Of a stretch of 64,000 bases of DNA, positions 36,043 through 46,334 are shown piece after piece. The notes beneath the pieces are model-generated. The model was not told the DNA's origin. It made no database searches and saw nothing but the letters and a program-made list of their open reading frames with translations. The position numbers were made by a program, and so were the translations under genes. Source of the DNA: Allobosea sp. 117 (lineage in GTDB: Bacteria; Pseudomonadota; Alphaproteobacteria; Rhizobiales; Xanthobacteraceae); assembly GCF_000702305.1 (NCBI RefSeq), contig NZ_JNLC01000013.1, forward strand, positions 62,001 through 126,000, read 5' to 3'. Each line of letters opens with the position of its first letter. The first letter of the stretch is position 1.

Positions 36043-36070
36043 AAACGCCGCCCGGAGGGGCGGCGTTTTT
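36043..36070 (+). terminator. Strong, probably bidirectional terminator
   Basis: A perfect 11-bp stem (AAACGCCGCCC / GGGCGGCGTTT) with loop GGAG and trailing T residues. It ends the Gly/Trp-rich gene, and because the stem carries A and T runs on both sides it can also end fba transcription from the minus strand. Confidence 0.93.
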
Positions 36071-36099
36071 CGTGAGGTGTCAGCTTGAGGCGAGGCCGC

Positions 36100-37125
36100 T
36101 CAGGCGGCCTTCTTCTGCTCGACCTCGGGCGTCCATTTACCGAGCGCGGCGAGATAGTTCATCTTGGCGCGGTGGTTGAACGCCGCCTGGCCGGCGGCCC
36201 AGTTCTCCGGCTTGCCGGACCACGCCTTCTGCGGCGCCGCCTGAAGGGCGCGGCCATAGGAGAAGGTGAGGTTCCAGGGCAGGCCGCCGATCTTGATCAT
36301 GGCATCGAGATGGGCGGTGGCCTCCTCGTCCGACTGGCCGCCGGAAAGGAAGGCGACGCCCGGCACGGCGGAGGGCACGCAGTTCTTCAGGCAGCGGATG
36401 GTCTTCTCGGCCACTTCCTGCACGGAGGCCTGCTTCGGCGCCTTCTTGCCCGGCACGACCATGTTCGGCTTCAGCACCATGCCCTCGAGGCGGATGCGGG
36501 CGTAGAAGAGCTGCTGGAACACCTCCTTCAGCACCCACTCGGTGACCTCGTAGCAGCGGTCGATGTCGTGGGCGCCGTCCATCAGCACTTCCGGCTCGAC
36601 GATCGGCACGATCTTCGCCTCCTGGCACAGCGCCGCGTAGCGGGCCAGCGCCTGGGCATTGGCGATGATCGAGGCATAGCTCGGGATGTGCGGCCCGATG
36701 TCGATCACCGCGCGCCATTTCGCGAAGCGGGCGCCGAGGTCGTAATATTCCTTCAGCCGGCCGCCGAGGCCGTCGAGGCCCTCGGTGATGGTCTCGCCCG
36801 GGCAGCCGGCCTGCGGCTTGGCGCCGGCGTCGACCTTGATGCCCGGAATGGAGCCGGCGGCCTCGATCAGCTTCACCAGCGGCGTGCCGTCTTTGGCGTT
36901 CTGCCGGATGGTCTCGTCGAACAGGATGACGCCGGAGATGTAGTCCTTCATCGCCTCGTCGGTGCGGAACAGCATCTCGCGGTAGTCGCGGCGGTTCTCG
37001 AAGGTGGATTCGACGCCGATCGCGTCGAAGCGCTTCTTGATCGTGCTGGAGCTCTCGTCGGCGGCCAGAATGCCCTTGCCGCCCGCACACATCTTGTAGG
37101 CAATTTCGTCAAGACTTGCCGTCAT
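36100..37125 (-). CDS. Fructose-bisphosphate aldolase, class I
   Basis: A 341-residue metal-independent aldolase, splitting fructose 1,6-bisphosphate to DHAP and glyceraldehyde 3-phosphate. The start MTASLDEIAYKM has GGGAG before it. Motifs: GKGILAADESSSTIKKRF, the Schiff-base Lys region EGMVLKPNMVVPGKKA, IVPIVEPEVL and VAFLSGGQSDEEAT. It is transcribed with pgk and gap in the same direction but 130 bp behind pgk. Class I aldolase in this block is typical of Rhizobiales. Confidence 0.96.
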   Translation of the reverse strand: MTASLDEIAYKMCAGGKGILAADESSSTIKKRFDAIGVESTFENRRDYREMLFRTDEAMKDYISGVILFDETIRQNAKDGTPLVKLIEAAGSIPGIKVDAGAKPQAGCPGETITEGLDGLGGRLKEYYDLGARFAKWRAVIDIGPHIPSYASIIANAQALARYAALCQEAKIVPIVEPEVLMDGAHDIDRCYEVTEWVLKEVFQQLFYARIRLEGMVLKPNMVVPGKKAPKQASVQEVAEKTIRCLKNCVPSAVPGVAFLSGGQSDEEATAHLDAMIKIGGLPWNLTFSYGRALQAAPQKAWSGKPENWAAGQAAFNHRAKMNYLAALGKWTPEVEQKKAA

Positions 37126-37258
37126 CGTTCTTCTCCCGCGCAAACCAACAGACCCGCACCCCGCGGCCCGTTCTTCCGCAGGGTACGGTTCTTCAATATC
37201 GTCTTATATCGCCTATGGCACCTTGATCTTCCGCTAATCAATACCGGTGCAGCGGCAC

Positions 37259-38467
37259 TCAGCGTCGCAGGGCCTCCACACCCGGCAACGCCTTACCTTC
37301 GAGCCATTCGAGGAACGCGCCCCCGGCGGTCGAGACATAGGTGAAGTGGCTCGCCGCCCCGGCGTGGTTCAGCGCCGCCACGGTGTCGCCGCCACCGGCG
37401 ACCGACAGGATGCGCCCCTCGTCGGTCAGCTCCGCCGCGGCTTTTGCGACCGCCACCGTGGCGGCATCGAAGGGCGGCAGCTCGAAGGCGCCGAAGGGGC
37501 CGTTCCACAGCACCGTCTTCACGCCGTCGAGCTTGGAGACGACGTTGGCGATCGAGGCCGGGCCGGCATCGAGGATCATCTCGTCGCCGGCGACGTCATC
37601 GACACCGGCCACGCGGTGCGGCGCGTTGGCCTTGAACTCGGTCGCCGCCACCGCATCGACCGGCAGCACGATCTCGCAGCCGGCCGCCTTCGCCTTGGCG
37701 AGGATGTCCAGCGCGGTGCCGGCGAGGTCGTGCTCGCAGAGCGACTTGCCGACGTCCTTGCCCTCGGCAGCGAGGAAGGTGTTGGCCATGCCGCCGCCGA
37801 TCACCAGAAGATCGACCTTGGAGACGAGGTTGCCGAGCAGGTCGAGCTTGGACGACACCTTGGCGCCGCCGACCACCGCCATCACCGGATGCTCCGGCGC
37901 CTCGAGAGCCTTTGCCAGCGCCTCGATCTCCTCCTGCATGCAGCGCCCGGCATAGGCGGGAAGCAGATGCGCCAAGCCCTCGGTGGAGGCGTGGGCGCGG
38001 TGGGCGGTGGCGAAGGCGTCGTTGACGTAGAGGTCGCCGAGCTTGGCGAGCGCGGCGACGAAGGCCGGGTCGTTCTTCTCCTCGCGCGGATCGAAGCGGG
38101 TGTTCTCCAGCAGCAGCACCTCGCCGGGCGCGAGCTTGGCGACCGCTGCCTCGGCCTCCTCGCCGATGGTCGCCGGCACGAAGCCGACCGGGCGGCCGAG
38201 CCGCTCGGCGACCGCTTTGGCGATGGGCGCCAGCGAGAGCTTGGGATCGACGCCCTTCGGCCGGCCGAAATGAGCGAGCAGGATCACCTTGCCGCCCTTG
38301 TCGGCGATCTCGCGGATGGTCGGCAGCACGGCCTGGATGCGGGTGTCGTCGGTGACGCGGCCGTCCTCGACCGGCACGTTGAGATCGACGCGCACCAGCA
38401 CGCGCTTGCCCGCGACATCGGCGTCATCAAGGGTGCGGAAGGCGGAAGGCGAGTGGCTCTGGGTCAT
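37259..38467 (-). CDS. pgk: Phosphoglycerate kinase
   Basis: A 402-residue Pgk, interconverting 1,3-bisphosphoglycerate and 3-phosphoglycerate with ADP/ATP. Two-domain layout: [16 protein letters not shown] and [11 protein letters not shown] in the N-domain, [17 protein letters not shown] in the middle, and the nucleotide-domain [14 protein letters not shown] and [12 protein letters not shown]. The start [18 protein letters not shown] is about one residue group longer than the canonical core; a longer frame upstream is not needed. It lies between gap and fba on the minus strand. Confidence 0.97.
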   Translation of the reverse strand: MTQSHSPSAFRTLDDADVAGKRVLVRVDLNVPVEDGRVTDDTRIQAVLPTIREIADKGGKVILLAHFGRPKGVDPKLSLAPIAKAVAERLGRPVGFVPATIGEEAEAAVAKLAPGEVLLLENTRFDPREEKNDPAFVAALAKLGDLYVNDAFATAHRAHASTEGLAHLLPAYAGRCMQEEIEALAKALEAPEHPVMAVVGGAKVSSKLDLLGNLVSKVDLLVIGGGMANTFLAAEGKDVGKSLCEHDLAGTALDILAKAKAAGCEIVLPVDAVAATEFKANAPHRVAGVDDVAGDEMILDAGPASIANVVSKLDGVKTVLWNGPFGAFELPPFDAATVAVAKAAAELTDEGRILSVAGGGDTVAALNHAGAASHFTYVSTAGGAFLEWLEGKALPGVEALRR

Positions 38468-38628
38468 GGCTCTGTCCGGTGAGGAGGAACCGCGCGGTTC
38501 AGTCGTCCCCGGAGGATGTTCTTGTCGATCAGGCGGCTTCGCCTGAACGGGCTCCGGTGGGATTGGCGGCTTTGCCGTTCTTATGGAGAAGGCCGGGGCC
38601 ATTTTCGGCGCCCGGCCTTGCTTTGGGT

Positions 38629-39636
<1,008 letters not shown>

Positions 39637-39785
39637 GCGTCTTTCCCCGAAATGAGCGTTCTGTGAACCGTGACCATCCGCGCTGAGGCCTCATAACCTG
39701 CCGGACGCAGCGGCACCAGTCGCCGGAACGGCGAGCGCGGCACAATTGCGCAGCTCGACGGCCGGTTCTGCGCCGAGCGCATGGC

Positions 39786-41786
39786 TCAGCCGGCCAGCTT
39801 CTTCAGCCGGCTGCGGGTGGCGGCCGCCACGCCCTCGGCGGTGAGGCCGAAATGCGCGAAGACCTTGTCCGCCGGGCCCGAGGCGCCGAAGCCGGTCATG
39901 CCGACGAAGGCGGCGTCGGAGCCGACGATGGCGTCCCAGCCCTGCCGGATCGCGGCTTCCACGGCGACCTTGACCGGAGCGGTGCCCACCACCTGCCGGC
40001 GGCTCTCCTCCGGCTGGTTCAGGAACAGCTCGAAGCAGGGCACCGAGACGACGCGGGTCGGGATGCCCTCGTCCTCGAGGATCTCGCGGGCGCTGGCGAC
40101 CAGCGAGACCTCCGAGCCGGAAGCGAACAGCGAGACCTTGGCCGGGCCGGAGGCGGCGATCAGCTCATAGGCGCCGCGCGTGGTCAGGCAGCGCTCATTG
40201 TCGCCGCGCCGCAGCAGCGGCAGGTTCTGGCGGGTCAGCACCAGCACGCTCGGGCCGTTCTTGTGCTCCAGCGCCAGCCGCCAGGCTTCCGCCGTCTCGA
40301 CCGTGTCGCAGGGGCGGAAGACCAGGAGGTTCGGGATGGCGCGCAGCGCGGCGAGCTGTTCGACCGGCTGGTGGGTCGGGCCGTCCTCGCCCACCCCGAT
40401 CGAATCGTGGGTGAACACATAGACGACATGCGTGCCCATCAGCGCCGCGAGGCGGATGGAGGGGCGGCAATAATCGGAGAAGACGAGGAAGGTGCCGCCA
40501 TAGGGGATGAAGCCGCCATGCAGCGCGATGCCGTTCATCGCCGCCGCCATGCCGTGCTCGCGGATGCCCCAGTTCACATAGCGGCCATCATATTTCGGCG
40601 GCTCGACATAGACCGAGGTGGCCTTGGTCTTGGTGTTGTTGGAGTGGGTGAGATCGGCCGAGCCGCCGACCATGTCCGGTATGACCGCGGTCAGCGCCTC
40701 CAGCACGATCTCGGACGACTTGCGGGTCGCCACGGCGGCGCCGTCCGACAGCGCCTTGGCGATCACGCCGGCGATCGCCTCAGTGTATTTCGAGGGCAGC
40801 TCGCCGCGGATGCGCCGCTCGAACTCGCTGCGCTTGCCGATCTCGGCGTCCTTCAGGCGCTGCGACCAGGCCTTGTGCGCCTGCCGCGAGCGCAACCCGG
40901 CGAGGCGCCAGGCGTCGAGCACGTCGCTCGGGATCACGAAGGGCTCGGAGTCCCAGCCGAGCGCCTTGCGGGTGGCGGCGATCTCGGCGGCGCCGAGCGG
41001 GGCGCCGTGCACGCCGTTGGTGCCGGCCTTGTTGGGCGAGCCGAAGCCGATGGTGGTGCGGCAGGCGATCAGCGAGGGCTTGCTGGTGGTCTTGGCGCGC
41101 TCGATGGCGGCGAGGATGGCGTCCGGGTCGTGGCCGTCGATGCGGGTCGCCTCCCAGCCGGACGCCTCGAAGCGGGCGAGCTGGTCGGTCGAGACGGAGA
41201 GCGAGGTCGGCCCGTCGATGGTGATCTGGTTGTCGTCGTAGAGCACGATCAGCTTGCCGAGCTTCAGGTGCCCGGCGAGCTCGATCGCCTCCTCGGAGAT
41301 GCCTTCCATCAGGTCGCCGTCGCCGGCGAGCACATAGGTGTAGTGGTCGACCAGCTCCGGGCCGAACTGGGCGGCCAGCATGCGCTCGGCGAGCGCGAAG
41401 CCGACCGCGTTGGCGATGCCCTGGCCGAGCGGGCCGGTGGTGGTCTCGACGCCGATGGTGTGGCCGTATTCCGGATGGCCCGGCGTCTTCGAGCCGAGCT
41501 GGCGGAACGCCTTGATGTCGTCGATGCCCATGCTCTCGTAGCCGGTCAGGTACAACAGCGCGTAGAGCAGCATCGAGCCGTGGCCGGCGGAGAGGATGAA
41601 GCGGTCGCGATCCGGCCAGGCGGGATCGCATGCGTCGAACTTCAGCACCTTGCCGAACAGCACCGTGGCAACGTCCGCGGCGCCCATGGGCAGGCCGGGA
41701 TGGCCGGACTTCGCCGCCTCGACGGCATCCATGGCGAGCGCCCGGATGGCATTGGCCATGCGGTCATGCTTTTCACGGTTGGACAT
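39786..41786 (-). CDS. tkt: Transketolase
   Basis: A 666-residue thiamine-diphosphate-dependent transketolase for the non-oxidative pentose phosphate pathway (or the Calvin cycle where present). The start [20 protein letters not shown] matches the usual Rhizobiales N-terminus. Motifs: the ThDP-binding [50 protein letters not shown] (pyrimidine-binding Glu region) and AAEHGM-like [17 protein letters not shown]. It leads the tkt-gap-pgk-fba block, with about 150 bp before gap. Confidence 0.97.
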   Translation of the reverse strand: MSNREKHDRMANAIRALAMDAVEAAKSGHPGLPMGAADVATVLFGKVLKFDACDPAWPDRDRFILSAGHGSMLLYALLYLTGYESMGIDDIKAFRQLGSKTPGHPEYGHTIGVETTTGPLGQGIANAVGFALAERMLAAQFGPELVDHYTYVLAGDGDLMEGISEEAIELAGHLKLGKLIVLYDDNQITIDGPTSLSVSTDQLARFEASGWEATRIDGHDPDAILAAIERAKTTSKPSLIACRTTIGFGSPNKAGTNGVHGAPLGAAEIAATRKALGWDSEPFVIPSDVLDAWRLAGLRSRQAHKAWSQRLKDAEIGKRSEFERRIRGELPSKYTEAIAGVIAKALSDGAAVATRKSSEIVLEALTAVIPDMVGGSADLTHSNNTKTKATSVYVEPPKYDGRYVNWGIREHGMAAAMNGIALHGGFIPYGGTFLVFSDYCRPSIRLAALMGTHVVYVFTHDSIGVGEDGPTHQPVEQLAALRAIPNLLVFRPCDTVETAEAWRLALEHKNGPSVLVLTRQNLPLLRRGDNERCLTTRGAYELIAASGPAKVSLFASGSEVSLVASAREILEDEGIPTRVVSVPCFELFLNQPEESRRQVVGTAPVKVAVEAAIRQGWDAIVGSDAAFVGMTGFGASGPADKVFAHFGLTAEGVAAATRSRLKKLAG

Positions 41787-42016
41787 GAGGGCTGCGGTCT
41801 CCGAAAGATGCGGCGCGAGCGCCGTGCCGTGCTTGGGGGGCTGCCGCAGGGGGCAGGGACGGGCGCGGAGTGATAACACCCCGCCTGCACCTGTCAAACG
41901 CGCAAAAGGGCGGGAGGATGCGCGGCGGTTGACGCTCGCGCGCGGTGCGCTCAATTGTTACGAATTCCTCGCGACCCGAATCGTCGCCTTCTCCAATGCG
42001 GGAGCCCGCTGCTCGG

Positions 42017-42298
42017 ATGGCCGAACCGGCATCGATCGAAGCCGCGACGCGGCGGCTCTACACCGCCATCGAGGCGCTGGAGGCGGCGGTCGGCCGGCGC
42101 CTTGAGGTGGAGCGGCAGGAAGCGGCGCTCGCCGCGCAGCTTCACGCGCTCGGCGCCGACCGCTCGCGCCTCGCCGCCGAGCTCGACGGGGCGCAGGCCC
42201 GCGCCCACGAGCTCGCCGGCGCCAATCACGAGGTCTCCCGCCGGCTCGGCAGCGCGATGGAGACGATCCGCGCGGTGCTGGCCGCCCATGAGCGCTAA
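42017..42298 (+). CDS. DUF4164 coiled-coil protein
   Basis: A 93-residue protein, almost entirely helical (IEAATRRLYTAIEALEAAVG then LAAELDGAQARAHELAGANH), matching DUF4164, a family found directly before zapA in Rhizobiales. Function unknown; a link to cell division is inferred from position. I use the Met of MAEPASIE; earlier starts at 41945 (GTG) and 41996 are possible. It ends 12 bp before zapA and is divergent from tkt. Confidence 0.8.
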   Translation: MAEPASIEAATRRLYTAIEALEAAVGRRLEVERQEAALAAQLHALGADRSRLAAELDGAQARAHELAGANHEVSRRLGSAMETIRAVLAAHER

Positions 42299-42310
42299 GG
42301 GAAACGATCC

Positions 42311-42694
42311 ATGGCCCACGTCACTGTCAGCATCGCCGGGCGCGCCTATCGCATGGCCTGCGACGACGGGCAGGAGGAGCATCTGACCGGTCTGGCGACC
42401 GAGGTCGACTCCCGCATCGACCAGCTTCGCAGCGCCTTCGGCGAGATCGGCGACCAGCGCCTCAGCGTGATGGCGGCGATCACCATCGCCGACGAGCTCG
42501 CCGAGGCGCGCCGCCAGATCCGCGCGCTGGAGCAGGACGTCGCCAATGAGCGAGGCGCCCGCGACGCCGCGCTGGAGCAGTTGGGGCGCACCGAGCAGGC
42601 GGTGGCCGGCGCGGTGCTCGGCGCCGCCGAGCGGCTGGAGCAGCTCGCCCGCGAGCTGGGCACCAGCCCTTCCGCCGGCGTGGCGATGGGGTGA
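42311..42694 (+). CDS. zapA: Cell division protein ZapA
   Basis: A 127-residue ZapA, which binds FtsZ and stabilises the Z-ring. N-terminal globular head HVTVSIAGRAYRMACDDGQEEHL, then a long coiled coil (LATEVDSRIDQLRSAFG ... IADELAEARRQIRALEQDV). It follows DUF4164 closely. In many alphaproteobacteria 6S RNA and 5-formyl-THF cyclo-ligase come next; here a repeat element follows and those genes are 13 kb downstream. Confidence 0.93.
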   Translation: MAHVTVSIAGRAYRMACDDGQEEHLTGLATEVDSRIDQLRSAFGEIGDQRLSVMAAITIADELAEARRQIRALEQDVANERGARDAALEQLGRTEQAVAGAVLGAAERLEQLARELGTSPSAGVAMG

Positions 42695-42743
42695 GTGGCG
42701 GCCGGCTGGGCGTCGGCCCGGGTGTCGTCGTCTTCCCGCGCAC

Positions 42744-42850
42744 CGTCATCCTGAGGTGCTCGCGAAGCGAGCCTCGAAGGATGGTGCTCCGGGCGCACGA
42801 GGCGAGCATCCATCAAGGCTCGGGCGTTGCCCGAGCGCCTCAGGATGACG
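42744..42850. repeat. Palindromic intergenic repeat, family A (copy 2)
   Basis: A 107-bp imperfect palindrome opening CGTCATCCTGAGGTGCTCGC and closing CCTCAGGATGACG, with GCCTCGAAGGATG shared with the copy at 16044-16149. It sits just downstream of zapA, at the point where conserved gene order breaks. Confidence 0.85.
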
Positions 42851-42905
42851 TGGTTCGGAGAGGGGGCGGTGTCCGCGTCGGCTCGCACCCCCGCCTCCGC
42901 ACGCC

Positions 42906-43517
42906 TCAATATCCCACCGTAAAGCGTCCCTTCACGTGGCGCGGAGTCTCGATCTCGTCGATGAGGGCGACAGCGAAGTCCTCGTAGGAGACCGCGCTCT
43001 TGCCCTCGGCATCGACGAGAAGCTGGTCGCCGCCGAGCCGGAAGGTGCCGGTGCGCTCTCCCTCGAAGAAATAGGCGGAGGGGCTCAGCATGGTCCAGTC
43101 GAGGTCGTCGGCGCCGCGAAGGAGGTCCAGATAGGCCTTGCCGCCGCGCGCCTCGGCCAGATAGGGCGCAGGGAATTCGGGGGTGTCGACCAGCAGCGCG
43201 CCGGGCGCCACCTCGAGGCTGCCGGCGCCGCCGACGGCGAGATAGCGCTTCACGCCCGAGGCGCGGACGGCCTTCAGGATGTTGGCCGGATCGGCGGCGG
43301 TAAACATCACCGCGCTGATCACCACGTCGTGCCCGGCGAGCGCCTTCGCAAGCGCCTCGGGCCGGTCCACGTCGCCGGCGGCGACGGTCAGCCCCGGCCG
43401 GGCGGCGAGCTTCGAAGGATCGCGGACGATGCCGGTGACCTCGTGTCCGCGCCGCAGGGCTTCGTCGGTGAGGCGGCGGCCGGCCCGGCCGGCGGCGCCG
43501 ATGATGGCGATCTTCAT
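42906..43517 (-). CDS. NAD(P)-binding SDR/NmrA-like reductase
   Basis: A 203-residue atypical short-chain dehydrogenase (NAD(P)H-binding, NmrA/YwnB-like). The start MKIAIIGAAGRAGRRLTDEA carries the GxxGxxG Rossmann motif and follows GAGGAGG; upstream Met codons are out of reach of that site. Further features: VTGIVRDPSKLAARPGL (cofactor specificity loop), ALAGHDVVISAV and WTMLSPSAYFFEGERTG. Substrate unknown. It is divergent from an HxlR regulator across a short spacer with a clear operator-like palindrome, so it is probably that regulator's target. Confidence 0.85.
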   Translation of the reverse strand: MKIAIIGAAGRAGRRLTDEALRRGHEVTGIVRDPSKLAARPGLTVAAGDVDRPEALAKALAGHDVVISAVMFTAADPANILKAVRASGVKRYLAVGGAGSLEVAPGALLVDTPEFPAPYLAEARGGKAYLDLLRGADDLDWTMLSPSAYFFEGERTGTFRLGGDQLLVDAEGKSAVSYEDFAVALIDEIETPRHVKGRFTVGY

Positions 43518-43547
43518 GATGGGCCTCCTCGATCTCATATGGTAATG

Positions 43548-43566
43548 TGGTCTCAATTCGAGACCA
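43548..43566. promoter_or_regulatory. Operator-like palindrome of the HxlR/reductase divergon
   Basis: TGGTCTC-aattc-GAGACCA, a perfect 7-bp-arm inverted repeat centred in the 100-bp spacer between the divergent reductase and HxlR genes, flanked on each side by CATATG. It is the obvious binding site for the HxlR dimer and could control both genes. Confidence 0.65.
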
Positions 43567-43617
43567 AGTTCATATGCGAATGCGCCCGAAGGCGTAAAGA
43601 AGGCACTTGAAAATCAG

Positions 43618-44043
43618 ATGGTTACGTCAAGGGAACCAGCCGAGCCCGCTACCGCCGTCGCGACCTTCGTCAGGGACGGGCGCCTCGAGAATGGGCGCAT
43701 TGACGTGGACTGTCCGATCCGGGCGGTGCTCGACCGCATCGGCGACAAATGGAGCTACCTCCTGGTGCTGCACCTCGCCGACGGGCCGCGCCGCTTTGGC
43801 GAGCTCAGGCGCGCGATCGACGACATCTCGCAGCGCATGCTGACCGAGACGCTGCGCAGCCTGCAGCGCGACGGGCTGGTCTCCCGCACGGTGTTCCCGA
43901 CCACGCCGCCGAGCGTCGAGTACCGCCTCACCGAACTCGGCCGCTCGCTGCTGGCGCCGATGCGCGAGCTGGTGCGATGGGCGGACGCCAAGCGCCCCGA
44001 CATCCTCGCCGCGCGCGAGGCCTATGACCGCGGCGAGGGGTGA
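43618..44043 (+). CDS. HxlR family transcriptional regulator
   Basis: A 141-residue winged-helix regulator of the HxlR family. The family signature is clear: [20 protein letters not shown], then [39 protein letters not shown] and [16 protein letters not shown]. These proteins bind palindromes as dimers and usually control a divergent oxidoreductase gene, often in response to reactive electrophiles; the neighbour reductase and the palindrome between fit this. A Cys sits at the start of the HxlR motif, as in redox-sensing relatives. Confidence 0.93.
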   Translation: MVTSREPAEPATAVATFVRDGRLENGRIDVDCPIRAVLDRIGDKWSYLLVLHLADGPRRFGELRRAIDDISQRMLTETLRSLQRDGLVSRTVFPTTPPSVEYRLTELGRSLLAPMRELVRWADAKRPDILAAREAYDRGEG

Positions 44044-44071
44044 CGCTTCGGCGCGCGGGAAGCCCTCGACC

Positions 44072-45115
44072 TCAGCCGAGCAGGTTGCCCTTGCGCGCCA
44101 GGAAGTCCCGGGTGGCGATATCGGTCATGCGTGCGCCGATGAGATGCCACTCATGACCAGTCGTCTTGCGGGCAGCCCATTTGCGCAGCACGTCGCGCAC
44201 GTCCTCGGCGATGCCGATCACCGTTCCCAACACCGGCACATAGTGCAGCGGTTTGATGACCCAGCTGGTGATCTCGAACACGCGCTCGGCCCGCCGACCG
44301 GCTTCGGCCCGCTCATAGGTCTCCTGCATGGCCTTCAGCAATTCGCGCTGCCCGACCCGCTGGTCGGCGCGATCGAGGAACGGGCGGATGCGTGCCGCAT
44401 AGCGGGCAATGAGAGGATCGCGCTTCACCGCCATCAGCGAGAGCGCGTCAGGCGGAGCGAAATTCAGAAGCCCAGCCCCGAAATTGTCTGCGTCGACGAG
44501 CCGATCGGAGATGGCGGGAATCGGATAGGGCGTCGGCAGGCGGCGTTCCGCCACGAAGTCGGCGATCTCGCTCAGCAGGCGGATGTCGTCCTCGCCCAGC
44601 ACCAGCACGGCTGTGGCGTCGGGCGCCGCACGCAGATGCAGGAACAGCCGGCACAAATAGTGCCGCGCGAGGGTGCGGCGCACCTCGGCCTCTCGGACCC
44701 GCATCGCGTCTTTCGCGGCAACGTCGAGGTCGTCGAAGGAAAAGTCCCCGATCCGGGCTTGGGATGCCGGGGACAGCGCATCGCTATCGAGGAGCAACTC
44801 GGCGAAGGTCTGGCTGTCGTCGTCCCACTCCCGCCCGCCATAGGCTGCCTCGTCATTGATGCTCACGCCGAGATCGCGAGACGACAGTTCCGCTGGCCCG
44901 TTGGCCTGCGGCGGCATGGACCAGTCGATCGATGGCACCACCGTCTCGGTAGCCAGTGCGACGAAGGTCGCCGCCCGGTCGAAATAGAGCTTCGATACAC
45001 GCCGATTTAGCGCCATATAATAGAGATGGGTCGTCCTGTTGCGTGACGGGTCGCGGACCTCGTCCACATAGCGGATGAGGCCTGTCTCGATAGAGCCGCC
45101 AAGCACGATCCGCAT
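44072..45115 (-). CDS. Orphan protein of unknown function
   Basis: A 347-residue protein that I do not recognise. It starts MRIVLGGSIETGLIRYVDEV (an upstream frame is open to 45325 but reads like non-coding Arg-rich sequence). The middle is soluble and acidic (WDDDSQTFAELLLDSDALSP), then helical (KDAMRVREAEVRRTLARHYL). Near the C-terminus FEITSWVIKPLHYVPVLGTVIGIAED is moderately hydrophobic and might touch a membrane. It lies between the HxlR gene (convergent, 28 bp) and a divergent IMPase, in a segment of mixed gene order, so it is probably an acquired accessory gene. Confidence 0.65.
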   Translation of the reverse strand: MRIVLGGSIETGLIRYVDEVRDPSRNRTTHLYYMALNRRVSKLYFDRAATFVALATETVVPSIDWSMPPQANGPAELSSRDLGVSINDEAAYGGREWDDDSQTFAELLLDSDALSPASQARIGDFSFDDLDVAAKDAMRVREAEVRRTLARHYLCRLFLHLRAAPDATAVLVLGEDDIRLLSEIADFVAERRLPTPYPIPAISDRLVDADNFGAGLLNFAPPDALSLMAVKRDPLIARYAARIRPFLDRADQRVGQRELLKAMQETYERAEAGRRAERVFEITSWVIKPLHYVPVLGTVIGIAEDVRDVLRKWAARKTTGHEWHLIGARMTDIATRDFLARKGNLLG

Positions 45116-45324
45116 GCCATCTCGCAATCCGGTTGCTGCCGCCAAATCTATTCGGACGGTTCCGAGCCGGCAATCGCGCCGGCCGCCCGTCGAGCCGGTG
45201 TGACCGTCATTGTCACACCTCCGTCGGCCGGCGAGGCTTGACGGGGGGCGCCGCATCGGGGACAGGTGCGCCCGACCCTGAACCACCCGGCGCCGCGCTA
45301 TCCGCCGCGCCACGGAACCCCGCA

Positions 45325-46113
45325 ATGATCCGCTCCCCGCTCATGACCGTGATGGTCCAGGCCGTGCGCAAGGCCGGCCGCTCCCTCGTCCGCGACTTCG
45401 GCGAGGTCGAGAATCTCCAGGTCTCTCTGAAGGGCCCCGCCGATTTCGTCTCCAACGCCGACCGCAAGGCCGAGCGCATCCTGCACGACGAGCTCGCCAA
45501 GGCGCGACCCGCCTTCGGCTTCCTGATGGAGGAGAGCGGCGAGGTCGACGGCACCGACACCGCGCATCGCTGGATCATCGATCCGCTCGACGGCACCACC
45601 AATTTCCTGCACGGCATCCCGCTGTTCTGCGTCTCGCTCGCGCTGGCGCGCGACGGCGTGCCGGTGGCGGGGGTGGTCTACAACCCGGTCACCGACGAGC
45701 TGTTCATCGCCGAGAAGGGCGCCGGCGCCTTCATGAACGATCGGCGCATCCGCGTCGCGGCGCGGCGCAATCTCGCGGATTCGGTGATCTCCTGCGGCAT
45801 GCCGCATATGGGGCGCGGCGATCTCGGCCGCTTCGCGCGCGAATATGGCGCGCTGGCGCCGAAGGTGGCGGGGCTGCGGCGCACCGGCTCGGCGGCGCTC
45901 GATCTCGCCTGGGTCGCCGCCGGGCGCTTCGACGGCTTCTGGGAGCGCGACCTCAGCGCCTGGGACATGGCGGCCGGCATCGTCCTCATCCGCGAGGCGG
46001 GCGGCTATGTCAGCGATCTCGACGACGGCGACAAGATCCTGGACAAGGGCCACGTCGTCGCCGGCAACGAGTTCATCCGCCGCGACCTGCTCGCCATCGT
46101 CCGCGCGGCGTGA
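45325..46113 (+). CDS. Inositol monophosphatase family protein
   Basis: A 262-residue Mg-dependent phosphatase of the SuhB/IMPase family. Metal-binding motifs: EESGEVDGTD (Glu of motif A), WIIDPLDGTTNFLHG (D-P-L-D-G-T) and WERDLSAWDMAAGIVLIREAGG (WD motif). Physiological substrate could be myo-inositol phosphate, 3'-phosphoadenosine phosphate or another sugar phosphate. The start MIRSPLMTVMVQAVRKAG fits family length; the frame is open 64 codons upstream. In relatives, as I recall, this gene lies with the Sel1/ThiE genes, which here are 13 kb away. Confidence 0.92.
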   Translation: MIRSPLMTVMVQAVRKAGRSLVRDFGEVENLQVSLKGPADFVSNADRKAERILHDELAKARPAFGFLMEESGEVDGTDTAHRWIIDPLDGTTNFLHGIPLFCVSLALARDGVPVAGVVYNPVTDELFIAEKGAGAFMNDRRIRVAARRNLADSVISCGMPHMGRGDLGRFAREYGALAPKVAGLRRTGSAALDLAWVAAGRFDGFWERDLSAWDMAAGIVLIREAGGYVSDLDDGDKILDKGHVVAGNEFIRRDLLAIVRAA

Positions 46114-46334
46114 CGCCGCCGGCGGGCCGCGGTCCCGTCCGAAGCATGCCCGTTCCGGCGGTGCCGGGATCGGTCCGGCCCATGCCGGTCAGGCGCTTGG
46201 GTCGCGTCGCGCGGCGGTCGGAAATCGACGCCGCGCCGTTCCATTTCGTTGCGTCTATGGCATAGTCGCGCATCTTGCGTGCCGGCGGCCCCGGACGACG
46301 GCGAAGTGACGGCGACAGCGGAACGACGACTGGC

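Noticed and set aside
39852-41873. 673-codon plus-strand frame opposite transketolase
   Set aside because: Shadow of tkt; composition is typical of an antisense frame.
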